Shown piece by piece: positions 22,277 to 34,881 of a stretch of 64,000 bases of DNA. Within the stretch, counting starts at the first letter, position 1; every line of letters starts with the position of its first letter. The DNA lies in contig MDYQ01000050.1 of assembly GCA_003024175.1 (NCBI GenBank), positions 62,001-126,000 of the forward strand, written 5' to 3'. The notes under the pieces were generated by a model. The model was not told where the DNA came from. It ran no database searches and saw only the letters and a list, made by a program, of their open reading frames with translations. A program made the translations under genes and the position numbers. This stretch comes from Planoprotostelium fungivorum. Its lineage: Eukaryota > Evosea > Variosea > Cavosteliida > Cavosteliaceae.

Positions 22277-23211
22277 TTGCGTGTTGAGTCTTGTAGGTGT
22301 GGCTGATTATGTGGACTGGTCGAGCTATATCGTCCATACACTACCGATCTCCAATGATATGGAAGGATCTGAGATAATCTAGTGACCTGTCATAATCTGG
22401 CAGGTCATGTGATGAAATTGCTATGGAACATCCAAGGTGGAGGCGGCTCTGTGGTGGCTTCGGAGCTCAACCTACGGGTGGAATTTCCATCACGGTTGTG
22501 ACGTGTCAGTGTGATCCGGTAGCATAGCGTGCGGTCGCTCCCAGCGACACGGTTCGTTAACGCGAACGAGCCTTCGTAGTTTTGATCCCCCGTGGATTTA
22601 TCGGTGGAGTGCGTCCGCGCCGACAGCCCATCCGATGTGTATTAATTCTAGAATGATCGGGAACAGTATATCTACTCATCCCTGGGACCAGCTTACGTGA
22701 TACGCCCGGGGATAATACGATGACCTGTCAGAAATGCCCTCCAGGTTGCTATAATGTCATATGATTGTATTACTGCGAGCACCTGCTGTGGCATGTGAAT
22801 TCGTGCACGGAGTCATCCAGTCAGACACTGGGATCGACGCAATGCTGAAAACGAACAGAAACCAACCGCAGGGTGCTAGCCGAAAGATATAGATATAGAT
22901 ATAGATGCATGATCCCTCTTCCTTTCTATCCACATCTCATCGTCTAGTGAACCGATGAGACGTGGTCACATATGATTCGCTTCCAATTTATTAATTTTTA
23001 TAGAATGGACGTGTTCCCTCCCTTGGCATTATACAACTCGGCCATGGCCTGTAAAATTAAGAGCTTCCAGAGGCATCGGTGTTCTCAAAGTTCTTCCCGT
23101 CTGTGAATTCATGGTAGTGTTCAGACCACGTAGGTGGTGCACTGCAAACGAGACGCGATGATGCACAAGATCGTCTCCACACGAATCATCTGATCGAACA
23201 ATGACACTCGT
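22277..23211. promoter_or_regulatory. Long spacer with inverted repeat and possible exon remnants
   Basis: About 935 bp. The part near 22384-22406 has an inverted repeat GACCTG..CAGGTC, and TGACCTGTCA recurs at 22721. A short (GATATA)n run lies near 22890. Minus-strand open pieces at 22999-23145 (TWSEHYHEFTDGKNFENTD; AMAELYNAKGGN) look coding and are followed by AATAAA, but I could not build a gene from them. Confidence 0.35.
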
Positions 23212-26200
23212 TTATCTGAAATCGCCATCGAAGCCACTGAATCCACACAACTTGAATATGGGATAGTACTTCTTCTTCGGTAGCTTCTCACACCAATTCC
23301 AAGCAGAAGTCAGTCTTCCATCGATGCAAGATCCAGCATCGTAAAAGTTGTCGGCACCGGAGCCATCTATAACGATGAGAGGAGATATAGACGAGAGACT
23401 TCACCGAAAGCATGACGGAAGAAGTCAGTCAAGATGGTCTTCTTCAGCATGTCTACGCCATTGAAGGTGCTTCGAATGTATTCGGCCAGGCCTTCATCCT
23501 GAGCGATGTCGTCGATCAACTTGATGACAATGAGGATCGGGTTGATGATCCTGATGACAAGATCAGAAACGCGACCTCCATGTGATGGTGATCGTGATGC
23601 GAACGCGATGTGGAGATGACACATCTTCAAGTGAGCGATGATGGATCACCTCGGGACTTGCGTGTACTTGTCGATGAACATGAGCGCATTCGGCACGTTG
23701 TGATCACCCAGATGAACCACCGATGAACCGACCCAATCCCCGACACTCTTCTTCGTCCTCGACAGGAGCTCCTGCATGGCCTTGCCTATACTCGGTGCGT
23801 TCTGAACGCGGTTCAAACCCTGTCCCCGGCGTCAATCTTTTTCCCTCTTCTTCTCTCCACCTGGCCCGTATTCGTGAGACGATAACGGTTGTGTGCGTCT
23901 AAGAGATCCCTCTCAGCTAAAATCCACAGACGAAACATGTCGTTTGTGATCTCTCTCCACAGGTGAAGTGACTGCAAAGCGTAGGCATACTGACGCGCGT
24001 GGTCGTGTGACAATCTGGCACCGTTGTGGCCCGACTGGATGGACAGAGAAAAACCTGGAGGGGGGTGAGGAGGGATTCGAGGGTGGCGGCGGAAACGTTC
24101 GCGGCGGCTCACCTTTCTCGGGCGTGGTGGGATTGAAGTATTTCTCGAGTAGCTCGATCATGCCGTCGACGGGGTCGCGGGTGCCGATCAAGAAGGAAGC
24201 GTTGTCTCCCATGGATCTCAGGCAGAGCTGTGGCGGTCAGTTCGAAATTCAAATCGCGCGGGAAGACACCTTGATGTCGGAAGACTTGAGTGTGGCGTTG
24301 GAATATTTGTCGGCCAGATGTTCCACGGCTGCTTCCTTTGCTTTGATTTCTCTCTGGATTTCATTTCTCTTCTTCCTCTTGTCATCCACAATGGCCTGTC
24401 TCCGTCAGTGAAGAATAAAATAGAATAAAAGCGATTCGCGTGCATTCAGGCGATCACGTGATCGTTGTAGATGGTTACACGACTCACCATGGTGGCTAAT
24501 CTGAGATTGGGGTCTTGCAAGAGAGACAGACCTTTTCTCTCTTCTAAGTAAGAGTGAACGGTGATGACCGGTTTAACGGCCGAAAATCCCATGAGACTTT
24601 CAAAATTCAAAAACTGAATCGAGCGGGAGACTCACTCTTGGATCTCTGGCAGTGCCGAGTCCATCAATAAATAGACGAGCTTTCCGTATCTACAACGAGT
24701 CAGTCAATCGATTCTATTGAATTAAATTTAGAAATAAAATGTCGATCGATTCCCTCTTCATCATAGCTGCACGTGCAGCAGGTGAAGTATAGACTCACTC
24801 GGTTCTCATTTTCTCTGGGTTCATGATCTTGTGTCTCCTGGCGATCTCAAATACAGATTGGAAGAAGTTTTCGTTGTCGGCAAAGTTTCGATCCACGATC
24901 AACTTCTGACCGGCAGAGTAATCTGTGACGATTCAATGGAAAGATGAGATGATGCTGATGAGATGATGCTGATGGGATGATGCTGATGAGATGACGTTCG
25001 AAAAATGGATGAGATGATCTCATCGCGATGCGAAACAATAAAATCTTTTAAAATCGATTTCAACTCACCCGAAGCCACCAACAGACCAGACAGAATGGCA
25101 CAGATTTCCTTCAGCTGCTCGTGCGACCTCGCACCTCTCTTCCCTCCCAGGACGTCCACCTTTCACGTCGTCATCCATCTACAACGCTGTAGACGCTCAC
25201 CTTTCCAGTGTAATCTGATACGTTCAGAGCGGCTTCGGCCAGACGCAGCAGGTGTCTCTCTTTGTCGTTCAGACGCACCGGGATGAACTTGGCTCTCGCG
25301 GCCAAATCGTTGACGATGTCCAACTGTTAGACATGTGAGTGTGAGATGAGATCGTGTGATGGAGATGTGATGATGTGATCGATCGCATCGTGATCGGTGA
25401 TGATACAGTTTTTCATTTGACGATAGATATTCTTCTCTCTCATCGATATCACATCACGACGCGAAAATTCTTTACATCGTCGAAATTATTTCTCAAGAGA
25501 ATCTTCTCACCTTCGGTCTCTGCATGACAGGCGAAGAGACATCATCATCATCATCATCACCCTCTTCCATCATCATCTTCTCTGTAGCCTCAGATTCCAT
25601 AGAGGAGTCCACTGTTACGGGTGAACAGAAGAACAGTTTACCAAATAACCAGCGTGAGACGTCGCTCGGGATGTAGCTGCGGTAAGCAACCACGCCGCGG
25701 TCACGGTAGTTAACGCGAGAGTGAGGGGGTCCCACTCCTGACCACAGAGGTCGGACAACTACAACGAGAAGAATTCGGAAAGTCGGAATCACCTGACATG
25801 AGGTTGTCATCGGTCGGTGCGAGGGCTACGTCTAAAGAGAGGGCTTCTGCGATGGATGAGATGGAGATGGATGAGGGGCTCACCCGTTGGCTTCTGATTG
25901 TAATCGGGCTCTTCCACGGAGATCTTCGCTTTGCCCAATGATAAGATCCTGTCCGTATTGGTGAGGATGATTCGATTCGAAACGTCTCACTTGACTCGAT
26001 GGCCCATCTTCTTGATGCCGATCTCTTTCAATAGATCATGATTCAATAATCTGTCGTCTCATTTAATGGGGATGGGAGAGATTGACCCACTTGGATGTTA
26101 AAATGGAGGAATCGATCTCGTGGGTTGCCATGGCCGATGCATAAGTCTCCGTCTCTTCTGCAAGGAACCCCAACGGTCGGAGAGTCTCTATGACTCCTGC

Positions 26201-26221
26201 TTTTGTCTTCTCGAAATCCAT
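23212..26221 (-). CDS. SAM domain fused to DUF2009 protein
   Basis: More than 12 exons. The first 60 residues form a SAM domain ([34 protein letters not shown]), which usually mediates self-association. The remainder matches the eukaryotic DUF2009 family from memory: [24 protein letters not shown]-like ([13 protein letters not shown]), [68 protein letters not shown], and the family end GFDGDFR. DUF2009 has no established function. One intron (25160-25200) is nearly identical to one in the RasGEF-kinase gene. The start is the ATG before DFEKTKAG; a tiny upstream exon near 26520-26560 is possible. Confidence 0.8.
25160..25200 (-). repeat. Intron made of the palindromic element (DUF2009 gene)
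   Basis: 41-nt intron between SDYTGK and VDVLGGK. Its core CTACAGCGTTGTAGATGG followed by ATGAC and ACGTGAAA occurs again at 50051-50084 in the RasGEF-kinase gene. It is a full intron, bounded by GTGAG and AAAG. Confidence 0.7.
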
Positions 26222-26648
26222 TCCGACTGACCATCCATCAACCACATGACAAAACGGAAGAATGAGAATGTATGTCTTCAGCTGACACGAGATACAGAAT
26301 TGGAGAAGCAACAGGTGATGTGGTGATCGGATTGGATGATTGGATATTGTCACGGATAAGAGTAGGAAATGGTCTGAAGAATGAAGACATGAGCATCACC
26401 TGATTCCTTCTGTTGAAGACAAACGAGAAGCTCTACCGAGGGCGCGTGTCTCGTTGTAAAATGTGTGAAAATCGCAAATGCCAAGTGAAACACACAAAAA
26501 CACAGGCCCCAAGCGATCAGAATGTCCCTCACCAGCTAAACGGTTGATCCTCCTCATTTCTTGTCCTATTGGAGTCTGTCAGGGGTTGTAGCTGTCAGCT
26601 AATTCGCTTCGAATTGAAAATAGTTTCGCAATCGGCAACACATACAAC

Positions 26649-28646
26649 ATGACCATCGTCGCACGCACTCTGATCCTCACGATCCGAGCTGTGCCATGGG
26701 TTCTTTTCTCTGTCCTATTACTATCCTTCATCGAATTCATCACTAGCCTGGACATTCAACCTCAGTGGCTATTCTCGCTCGAGCACCGCACGACGGTAGG
26801 AACGATCATCATATATTGGTCTTTGTTCGAGTGCATCTTTTTCCTCTATCGCATCTATCACCAACGACATCTGCCATCCAGAACGAAGTGGACCAATACA
26901 AAAGATGAAAGAGCAGAAACGTTCAGGAGGTGAGAAATGGATCCCAGTCCACGTCACATCTGATCGCCCGAAAGATGTTTCGATCACCTCCCAACGCCCG
27001 ACGCATGGCTGGGTTGGTTCTTAGACGCACAGCTATGTGACATTCAGTTCGATAATATCGCAGAATGGCTCTGTTTCGCCCTTTTCAATCTCAGGTATCA
27101 TCTCAAGATCGAACGTGGATTCCAATCGATGACAGTCTCACTTCATATGTAACATCTGAAATTGAGACGTCTCTGCAGCATGACCGAATTACAATATCAT
27201 CCCAATACCATCGATCTCACAAAGGAGTTACACCATTATATCCAACTCATCGAAGAGAAGATGGATCACAAATTTCCCCCTGGCTACAACGATAAAGTCA
27301 CATCCATGCGTTTGAACCTGGATCATGTGCCTCCACTACATCGCCCCCTCCTCATCTACTTGGTGATCTCTCCATCATCATCACACAGCTCTCTTTTTTC
27401 TTACGACATCGATCGATCGACACACCATCGTCACTGCTGATGACGTCCAACAGGTGATCAGCCTCCTGGACACCTTCTCTCAGCTCCAATTGTTCTACAA
27501 GGGATACACACACTTTGTACCTGATGTGTCCACCGGCTGTCGCTCTTACTTTCCTCCCACCATCTCTTACGTCCCCGGATTGTTTCGTTCTTCCGGCTCC
27601 ACCCTTCACTATTGGTACAGACCACCCACAGATCCATCTCAGAGAGGTAGAGCTGTCGTCTTTGTCGGGTGAGGACTGGTTCATCTACAACGGTAGTGTA
27701 GATGGTCGAATTTAATTCACCTTTATTTTGTATTCATTTCACTGCAGGGGTATCGGTGCTGGGATATACGGCGCGAAACATGCGATCGTGAGGATCGCAG
27801 AATCCAGTCCGGGCTCTCCCACCTACATCGTAGACAACTTGGCCGTGGGCATGCGGTACGTAAACTACGTACCCACACCCGAGGAGACGCTCGAAGGGGT
27901 GGAGAAGGTGTGTCACGTGACCTCCAATCCTCTCACGCAGCTGCAGATGCTGAATCGCAGTGAACGATCCGATTGTGTTTTCATCGGATTATCTCTTGGC
28001 AGCACGCTGGGAGCGTGGCTCATTCGAATGAAACCCAGCATGGTCACTCACTGCATCATGGTGGACCCCGTCTGCTTCATGCTGCACCTGCCCGACGTGG
28101 CGTATAATTTTGTCTACAAGCAGCCGAAGACGGCCAACGATTGGGTCAGGTGGTACTTTGTGGGAAGAGAAGAAACCGTTCTGTCCTTCCTGAGGAATCA
28201 CTTCATATGGTGAATGGTTTGGAATTTAAAGTGTTTTATTCTGAATCGGGTGTAGGAACAGAAACATACTGTGGAAAGATCAGGTACCACAGGGAGGTGA
28301 GACATTCATCACCTCCTATCATCAGACGATGATTTGAATCGAATGGGTCTTCTTTGTCTTCACAGAATAAAAGTTGAAAATCTCATGATGAATCGACTGA
28401 TCGGCTTCAGGACGTTCTGCCGTGTTCTTATCAGAGGAAGACAGCATCTCACCTGTCCATCACGTCTGGACGGAGCTGACTGGAAGAGACGTACCACGTG
28501 ATGATGGAAGAGGTGTCTACATCGATGAAGGAAACATCACCACACACTGGAACTTTGGCCTCAAACACGGACAGAGCATGTTCATCAAGCGATCGAAAGA
28601 CATCGTTGTTCGATTGGGAACCCAATTTGCAAAGGAAAATGGATAA
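26649..28646 (+). CDS. Membrane-anchored alpha/beta hydrolase
   Basis: About eight exons, roughly 540 residues. The N-terminus has one or two hydrophobic segments (VLFSVLLLSFIEFI; TVGTIIIYWSLFECIFFLY), so the enzyme is probably membrane bound. The catalytic part has an oxyanion-type GIGAGIYG stretch, a nucleophile elbow GLSLG with the likely catalytic serine, a candidate acid in FLSEEDSISP and a candidate histidine in LKHGQSM near the end. Probably a lipase or esterase of lipids; the substrate cannot be told. The stop is 8 bp from the stop of the convergent gene. Confidence 0.75.
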
Positions 28647-28654
28647 AGAAAGGT

Positions 28655-29184
28655 TTACTGTCGTTTGATGTGTTGTTGGCCTTCTTCTTTCCAGATGAGA
28701 AACCACATGTAAGGTAACACGATGATTAGATCAGAGGCGATAGTTCCGATTAGCTGATGGATGAAAGCGTCAATGATGGATCATGAATGCACCTTTAACA
28801 CACCGCATCACGATGCAGCCAGTTCTCTTGTGCACCTCTCAATAGACACGCTCCAACATGAACGAAACCTGCCAAGACAAAACCGAACATCAGAACACGC
28901 CTGACGCTGGGTTCGCTCGATCTGCCAGATCGTCACTGTCTATCGACGATGGACATCGCGTGCAACGATGGACAATCACGATCTCACCTGGACGCAGCAA
29001 TCATGGCGAAACCGCCGATGAAGAAGTAGGCGGATAGAGTTCGCACGACCCACTCCAACTCTGGATTCATCTCTTTCGCATTCCAAAAGAAGTGGCTGGG
29101 GTAGAAGAGGGAGGCGATACCCGATGCGAAGTTGATGAGAGAATCGAAGACGAAGAAGATGGTGAGAAAACGATTGGTTGTCAT
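28655..29184 (-). CDS. Small four-helix membrane protein
   Basis: Three exons, about 135 residues, with four hydrophobic segments (FLTIFFVFDSLINFASGI; TLSAYFFIGGFAMIA; VLMFGFVLAGFVHVGACLL; IASDLIIVLPYMWFLIW) and a basic C-terminus (HIKRQ). It resembles small uncharacterised four-TM proteins of protists; no function can be named. An in-frame upstream exon (FNVVDNRHNFRRH) may add a short N-terminal extension. Confidence 0.65.
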
Positions 29185-29445
29185 GTCGTTCCTCGTGGTG
29201 GCTGGTGTTTGAGCTGGTGAAATATGGATCGGACTCACCGTGCCGACGGAAGTTGTGTCGGTTGTCCACCACATTGAACCTACGGAAAACAAAGGTAGTA
29301 TTTGTCTGGAGGGTAGATAGGGTAAACGAGACAAGCTCAACTGATGATAGTGAGGTCGTCTAAATAGACAGAACCTCTTCGTCACACCCATGGGTCACGT
29401 GGATCATCTTTCCGATGTTGATTTTCACATTATCCACGCAACATC

Positions 29446-29928
29446 ATGACGAACAGAATCAAGGTGCGACATTCATCCTGATATATTCATATGTCTAACA
29501 CATACCAGGTAGACAAGTTCACTTTACCGACCCCACTCGGTTGGTTTACCATCGGAATGGTCTTCTTCGCTTACTACGTTCTGTTAGAACCTGAGCCCAT
29601 CGCTCCTCTTGATATCTTCAGTAGTGCGTCTCCAGTCACATCTCGATGTGCATTCTGAATGATTCTTCAGAGATACTTCCAATGTGGTTCCAAACTGCAG
29701 TCATCTTTGGAATCCCCATCATACACATCGCAGAGCTCTTCATCTTCACCATGCCTCTTTTGAAGAAACACAAATGTGGAGAATGGAATAGTTTTCTGTG
29801 GATCGGCAGCGGCCTTTTAGAAGGCGGTCCGGCTTATCTGAGGTGATGCAGCTGCTCAATCCTGTGTCTCACTCATCATCAGATACAAGAGTCTCATCCC
29901 AAAAAATGGAAGAAGAGCCCAGAACTGA
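29446..29928 (+). CDS. Small membrane protein, unrecognised
   Basis: Four exons, about 120 residues. The first exon is only six codons (MTNRIK). Hydrophobic segments are WFTIGMVFFAYYVLL, AVIFGIPIIHIAELFIFTM and a weaker FLWIGSGLL; the end is basic. AATAAA follows within about 5 bp of the stop. It is divergent from the four-helix membrane protein 260 bp away. Family not recognised. Confidence 0.65.
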
Positions 29929-30322
29929 GACGCAATAAAAGTGACACGGGCTGGTCATCGCATGCGCAGCCAACGATATAGACTAATCCACACGATGAGA
30001 GGGTAGTGGGAGCTCATGAGAGAGCCAGCAGAGATCTTTGAGCGAATCTCGCTTCTGAGATATGTAAAAATAACGTCTCTCACACGTGTCCGTCCGTATT
30101 TTCATTCTCATCTTTTTCCCGCCGACGACAGCTGCAATCGATATCGGTCCAGAGGTGGGTTTGTGACTCACACATACGTCCTTCTATATCCTCTTTTGAT
30201 GCGCTCTCTGTCATCTCCGCATGGCTCATACAGTGTTGTGAAATCTGATCCGCTTCGTTCGAAATCCATAGCACCTCTTCATAACGATTCATCTTCCTCA
30301 CAGCTGATGTCTTTCAGGTATC

Positions 30323-32451
30323 ATGGAGCCCGATTCAAAGAGGGCCCGTCTTAAGACAGAAGGAGAGCTGAGAGAGGCACAACCGAATCTCTCTGCTTCC
30401 ACATCACCCGCACCTCGTGCGGGGGGGTCATCGAATCTTAACATTTCCTCGTTGAATCGCCCACGGGCAGTTTCCTCATCTCAAGGCTATTCCATCGTTC
30501 ATTCCGCTTACCAAGCCGTCTTAGGACTCAACAATGGAACGAATCCGACACCACCACCGACGAGTACTCCATTTCCTCAAGCGCTAGTCGTCCCACGGCC
30601 CGTCTCTGCCAATGTAGAATCGCAGCATAAGAACGGACTACCCAACGGCTCTTCAAATGGAAATGGCACATCCCATTCGAATGGCGATGCCAGCGAAGTC
30701 GAAGCTTTGCGTCAAACTGTAGAGGTGAAATCGACTCATGCGAACGAATACATGACATTCCATCCTCTCTCATGTTCAATCCAAAGATGTCGAATAGAAT
30801 GGAACGAACGATGATCATCTCTGAGACATTTATAGAACCTCACTCGTGAGGGAGAGAGACGTGAATGTGCAATGACCGATCTCGTGCGGAAACTGGACGA
30901 CGCAGTCAAGCAGATCAAAGTACAGAAGGAGGAGATCCATGGTGAGATGAGATCATCCGCCACCGCATGACATCTCATCATCACAGGTCTTCGCGTTCGA
31001 TTGGGGGAGAACGTTGCTCCTGTCACTCTCTCACCACCCGACGTTCAGACGGTGCATCCACCGGACGTGAGATTTTATTTGATTTTATTCACAAAAATTT
31101 ATCTTCTCGATTTCGATACATATCCCATCGATTTGTATGATATGAAAATGGTTTGATCTCACATCTATACGAATGTGTTCCTCATGATGGGACGTTCTTC
31201 ATCTCACATGGTCCATGATCGACTGTCTCATGACATCTCATCAGGTAGCTGAGACGCTCAGCTCAATTGGAGAGGAACAAGGACACAAGGTATCGCTGCA
31301 GATCTTGCAACATCCTCCCACGCAGGCCGTCTATCAACGTATCTTGAGACCCTTCCCCACCGTCGCTGTCGTCGGTGCTTCTCATCTGAAGACGACCAAT
31401 AATCTGTTCGTAGAGGTGATGATTTATTCTATTTTAATCTTTCTCCTTCTCGTCCACTGCAATTCATTCGATCTCATTCCTCGTGGAATTCGTCTGATTC
31501 TATTTTATTTCATTTTATTCTCTCTCACAGTGGCCTCAGGTATCTCTCCTCAGGCAACACGAACAAGGCAACACCACGACAGAGACAAACGGAAAGTCAA
31601 ATCCAGACAAGAAACATCTCATCGGAGGACAACTCGTCCAACGCAGTGAATGGGGGCCCAACCCTGATAAGTTGATCGTCGTCTTTCGGAAACTGAAGAT
31701 ATTGACGACCACGGCACAACAGGTGAAGATGAGACGATGATGATGATGGAGTTGATGTGATGCAGGGTGGATCGTTCTTCGTGTTGAAATTTATACTGAA
31801 GAGGTACGTGGACAACAACTTTGAAGTTGTGCCCGGTGTAGCTCTCGCTATATCAGATCCAATGGAGGTGAGATCTTCATTTTATTTCATTTTATTCTTT
31901 CCACTCGTAGACAAATAAAAGGAAATAAAATGACCGATGGATCAGGTTTTCTCACACACGTTGTATCTGAAGAGCAGGAATCCAAACCCACAGAGTGTTC
32001 CACCTCCTCTCTCAATCTCACACAAGGATGAACCAGGGCAACCGAAGAGGTCGGCCAGCCCTCCACCTCCTCAATCAAGAGACAAGATGTCCAGTTCAAG
32101 GAACAGAAGCATAAGGTGAAATGATTCATCTCTTCTCATCGACATCATTACCATCGACGACATCATGTGATCTGATGGACGAACAGTCTTCCACCGGCCT
32201 TCGCACCCGCACCACCTTCCCTCTTAGATCCAACAAGATTCAATCCAAACGGAAGAGCTTTCTCTCTCATCGAGCAGGTGATGGAAGATGATGAGACGAT
32301 GGAGTCTGATGTTGCATCACAGGGGCCGCGACCTGTCATCACGCACCCGATGGACGTGGATAGTGATGGAGATGACTCGGATGGAGACAGTTTGGAGTCA
32401 CAAGCCAGTTTGTTGCAGCTGCTGAGACGTAGCGGTGCGAAGAAGGAATAG
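30323..32451 (+). CDS. Putative CudA-like nuclear regulator
   Basis: About nine exons, roughly 480 residues. A disordered Ser/Pro/Asn N-terminus and a coiled coil (RKLDDAVKQIKVQKEEIH) precede a conserved-looking core: VYQRILRPFPTVAVVG, NNLFVEV-like, LIVVFRKLKILTTTAQQGG, FVLKFILKRYVDNNFEVVP, ISDPMEVFSHTLYL. This core recalls the amoebozoan CudA transcription-factor family (SH2-like, STAT-related), from memory only. The C-terminus is acidic. The ATG follows an AG that could end a 5' UTR intron. Introns at 31072-31930 are rich in the T-rich element. Confidence 0.55.
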
Positions 32452-33105
32452 ATCGTCTGGAATGTAGATGTAGAAGTCATGATGTTACATCTCGTTCGCC
32501 CGTGTGACGCGTCTCATCAACAATCACCGTCTCTTCACTTCACAAGCTCTTCCCTCATCATTCAATTCACAACCCTCTCATTTCACCATTCATGACACGA
32601 TCATCAATTTCACCATCACAACAGAGAAAGAAAGACGAAAGAGAAAAATAGATAAATCCCTTTCTATTTCTCGAGTCGTTCTTCAGCGTTGTAGTGCGGA
32701 CTACAATGAGACTGAGAGAAGAGCAGGAACCATTCACTTCGGGCTCTCTCTTCAGCAGGTAAGACATTCTTTCGAGCCACCTTCTTCTCCACTCCATCTG
32801 ATGACCAATCTTTTTTCCCCAAAATATCGACGATGATTACATAACGGAAACATTCAAGCCATTATCTGATCCAATCATCTCAAATACTCCACGTGATCCA
32901 CGTGTTCACCCATCTAACGTGTAGTATAGGTATCGGTTATACTATCCTGTCTGATTAGAGAAGGTCGATAAAAGTTATTTGTTATGCCATGCTCTCTCTT
33001 TCGTCTTTCAAACACATCGCGTTTGTTTCTCATCTGCCTTTTTGTAACGGACGTTGATTGCTGCAGTTAAGAACCTTCCTCTCTTTCGAATACCTGTTGA
33101 TCGAT
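32452..33105. other. Intergenic, no gene supported
   Basis: About 650 bp. Plus-strand open sequence at 32504-32836 has no recognisable features and no codon pattern I trust. Confidence 0.35.
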
Positions 33106-33487
33106 ATGAACAGGCTTCCATCTCGCAGGTTATCTGCTCTGATAGGGTATGACCCTTTCTACGGATCACACGTTGGTGGTGATGCAGCATTGTCTAGGCG
33201 AAGAGCTTTCGATCACTCAAGTATTCAGAGATAAGCACTCGAAAGCATCGCCGAGCTTCAGGTGGCCTCGATCTCACCGTCTCACATTTGATCCCAACAT
33301 CGATCGCACCGTCACGCCATGACACGAACCATTCTCACACCATTCTTAGGTGTTCTCTCCTTCCACTTTGGAATATCACGATATGCGTGGTATCTCGAAA
33401 CAGCTTCCAAATAGGAAAGAGATACGCATACACTCGTTGCCCGTTCAACATCACAAAACGATCCAAGCTGCTGCTCTCCACCGATAG
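33106..33487 (+). CDS. Candidate small orphan gene, three exons
   Basis: Splicing three pieces with GT-AG introns of fitting phase gives about 87 residues, basic overall, containing RRLSALIGYDPFYGSHVGG and LEYHDMRGISKQLPNRKEIR and ending AAALHR. No known family, no signal peptide. The model rests only on frame and splice-site consistency. Confidence 0.3.
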
Positions 33488-33863
33488 ACCAAGCTATCTC
33501 CACCACACACGAGGAGAGTAGAACTTCACAGGAATGTCTTCAGATTACACCTCTAGAGGCGTTGATTGTTAAGTGAGCAAAATGTGACATGTCTTACGTT
33601 ATATTCATCAGATTTCGGTGACTTTCTTGCTCACACGTGTGAGATCCATAAGCCGTGCAGCGGCTTACCATAGATTAAGAGCCCGAAGGAAAGAAATGAT
33701 CGCTAGACTGTTCTTCATTGAAGATGACGTTATACCAGTAGATCTGTAGATCCTTATGACAACACAGATCTACAGATGAACTCACCCCACCCGTGGGAGG
33801 TTGAAATCTAGAGTCGACACTCCTTCATTCACGACAGAGAGAGACCACACGAACACTAACATC
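33488..33863. promoter_or_regulatory. Upstream region of PARP-like gene
   Basis: 375 bp without a gene; it contains a short inverted repeat of GATCTGTAGATC / AGATCTACAG type near 33740-33775. Confidence 0.35.
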
Positions 33864-34881
33864 ATGATGCGACTGAGCCACGGTACGTGGGGACATGCTG
33901 AATTCGATCACAAGCCGGAGATCATTCCGAGGACGTTGAAGAGGAAGGCACCGGTGCAAGGTGGGGAGATGTTGTGAGAGTTTCTCAACAGGAACAGATG
34001 CAAGAATCGAATTATTAAATGAGAGAGATCCTTCATATGAGACAGTATTGGCTTCCTTCCTTCGCGGATGGAAGACACAACCACCGGAGGTCGTTCACGT
34101 CTATCGGGTCAGTTATAGAGAAGATTCTGGTTAGCTGAAAACATCTCAGGTCATTCCTGGACAACATCAAGCCGAGCGTTTCGCAGAGTCGAAAAGATTA
34201 GCCACTCTCACGGCCGAAACGAAGATGGAACCATTGAAAGACGAGAGCAAGAAGGAGAAGAATGTAAAGGATGAAAAAGAAGCCACCGACATATCAAAGA
34301 AGGAAGATACGGGAGATAACCGACAAGGAAAAGAGGAAAAGGGTAATGTCTTCACAATGAAGCGAAATATTGAAGCTCTTATTAGAAGTCCAAGATGTAG
34401 AGGAAACAGTGTTCTATGGACCGTCTTCAAGCGCATGCGATCTTGGGCTCAGTCAGTTCAAACTTGGCCTCTGCAGCACCGCTCCGTGTGTCGTATGTGA
34501 CTCCATCAGCCGTGGCATTTCACAAGAACACTCTTGGAGTGGTCGTTTCGGTCGCGGCCTTTACTTCACGAAAGACGCAGAGAGGTAATGGAGCCCCCAT
34601 CGGCCAGTGTCCAATGTCTGATATGATCCCCCAGGTCACATCACTATAACGGAGGAACCGAATACTCTTACGAAGGACACAGAGCCATGCTCATGGCCCA
34701 ACTGGTCAAGGGAAGAGCTGCTCGCGTCGAGCACGGAGACTCTGCATTAGAAGGTGCACCCCCGGGATACCACTGCGTATTAGGTGTATCAGGGACGACG
34801 TTAAATGAGGAGGACTACATCACATATCGAGACTACTCCGCCTTACCCAGCTACCTCTTCATCTACAAGCACACGAGCTGA
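33864..34881 (+). CDS. PARP/ADP-ribosyltransferase-like protein
   Basis: Five exons, about 255 residues. A Lys/Glu-rich linker (about residues 65-110) precedes a PARP-fold domain: ACDLGLSQF, CSTAPCVVCDSISRGI, GRFGRGLYFTKDAERSHHY, GHRAMLMAQLVKGRA, APPGYHCVLG, LNEEDYITYR and ALPSYLFIYK. This matches the plant and fungal PARP-like proteins with the C..C..C insert. At the usual YHGT donor-site motif it reads FYGP, so the histidine that holds NAD is missing, and catalysis may be lost or altered. Exons join in phase at every junction. Confidence 0.78.
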
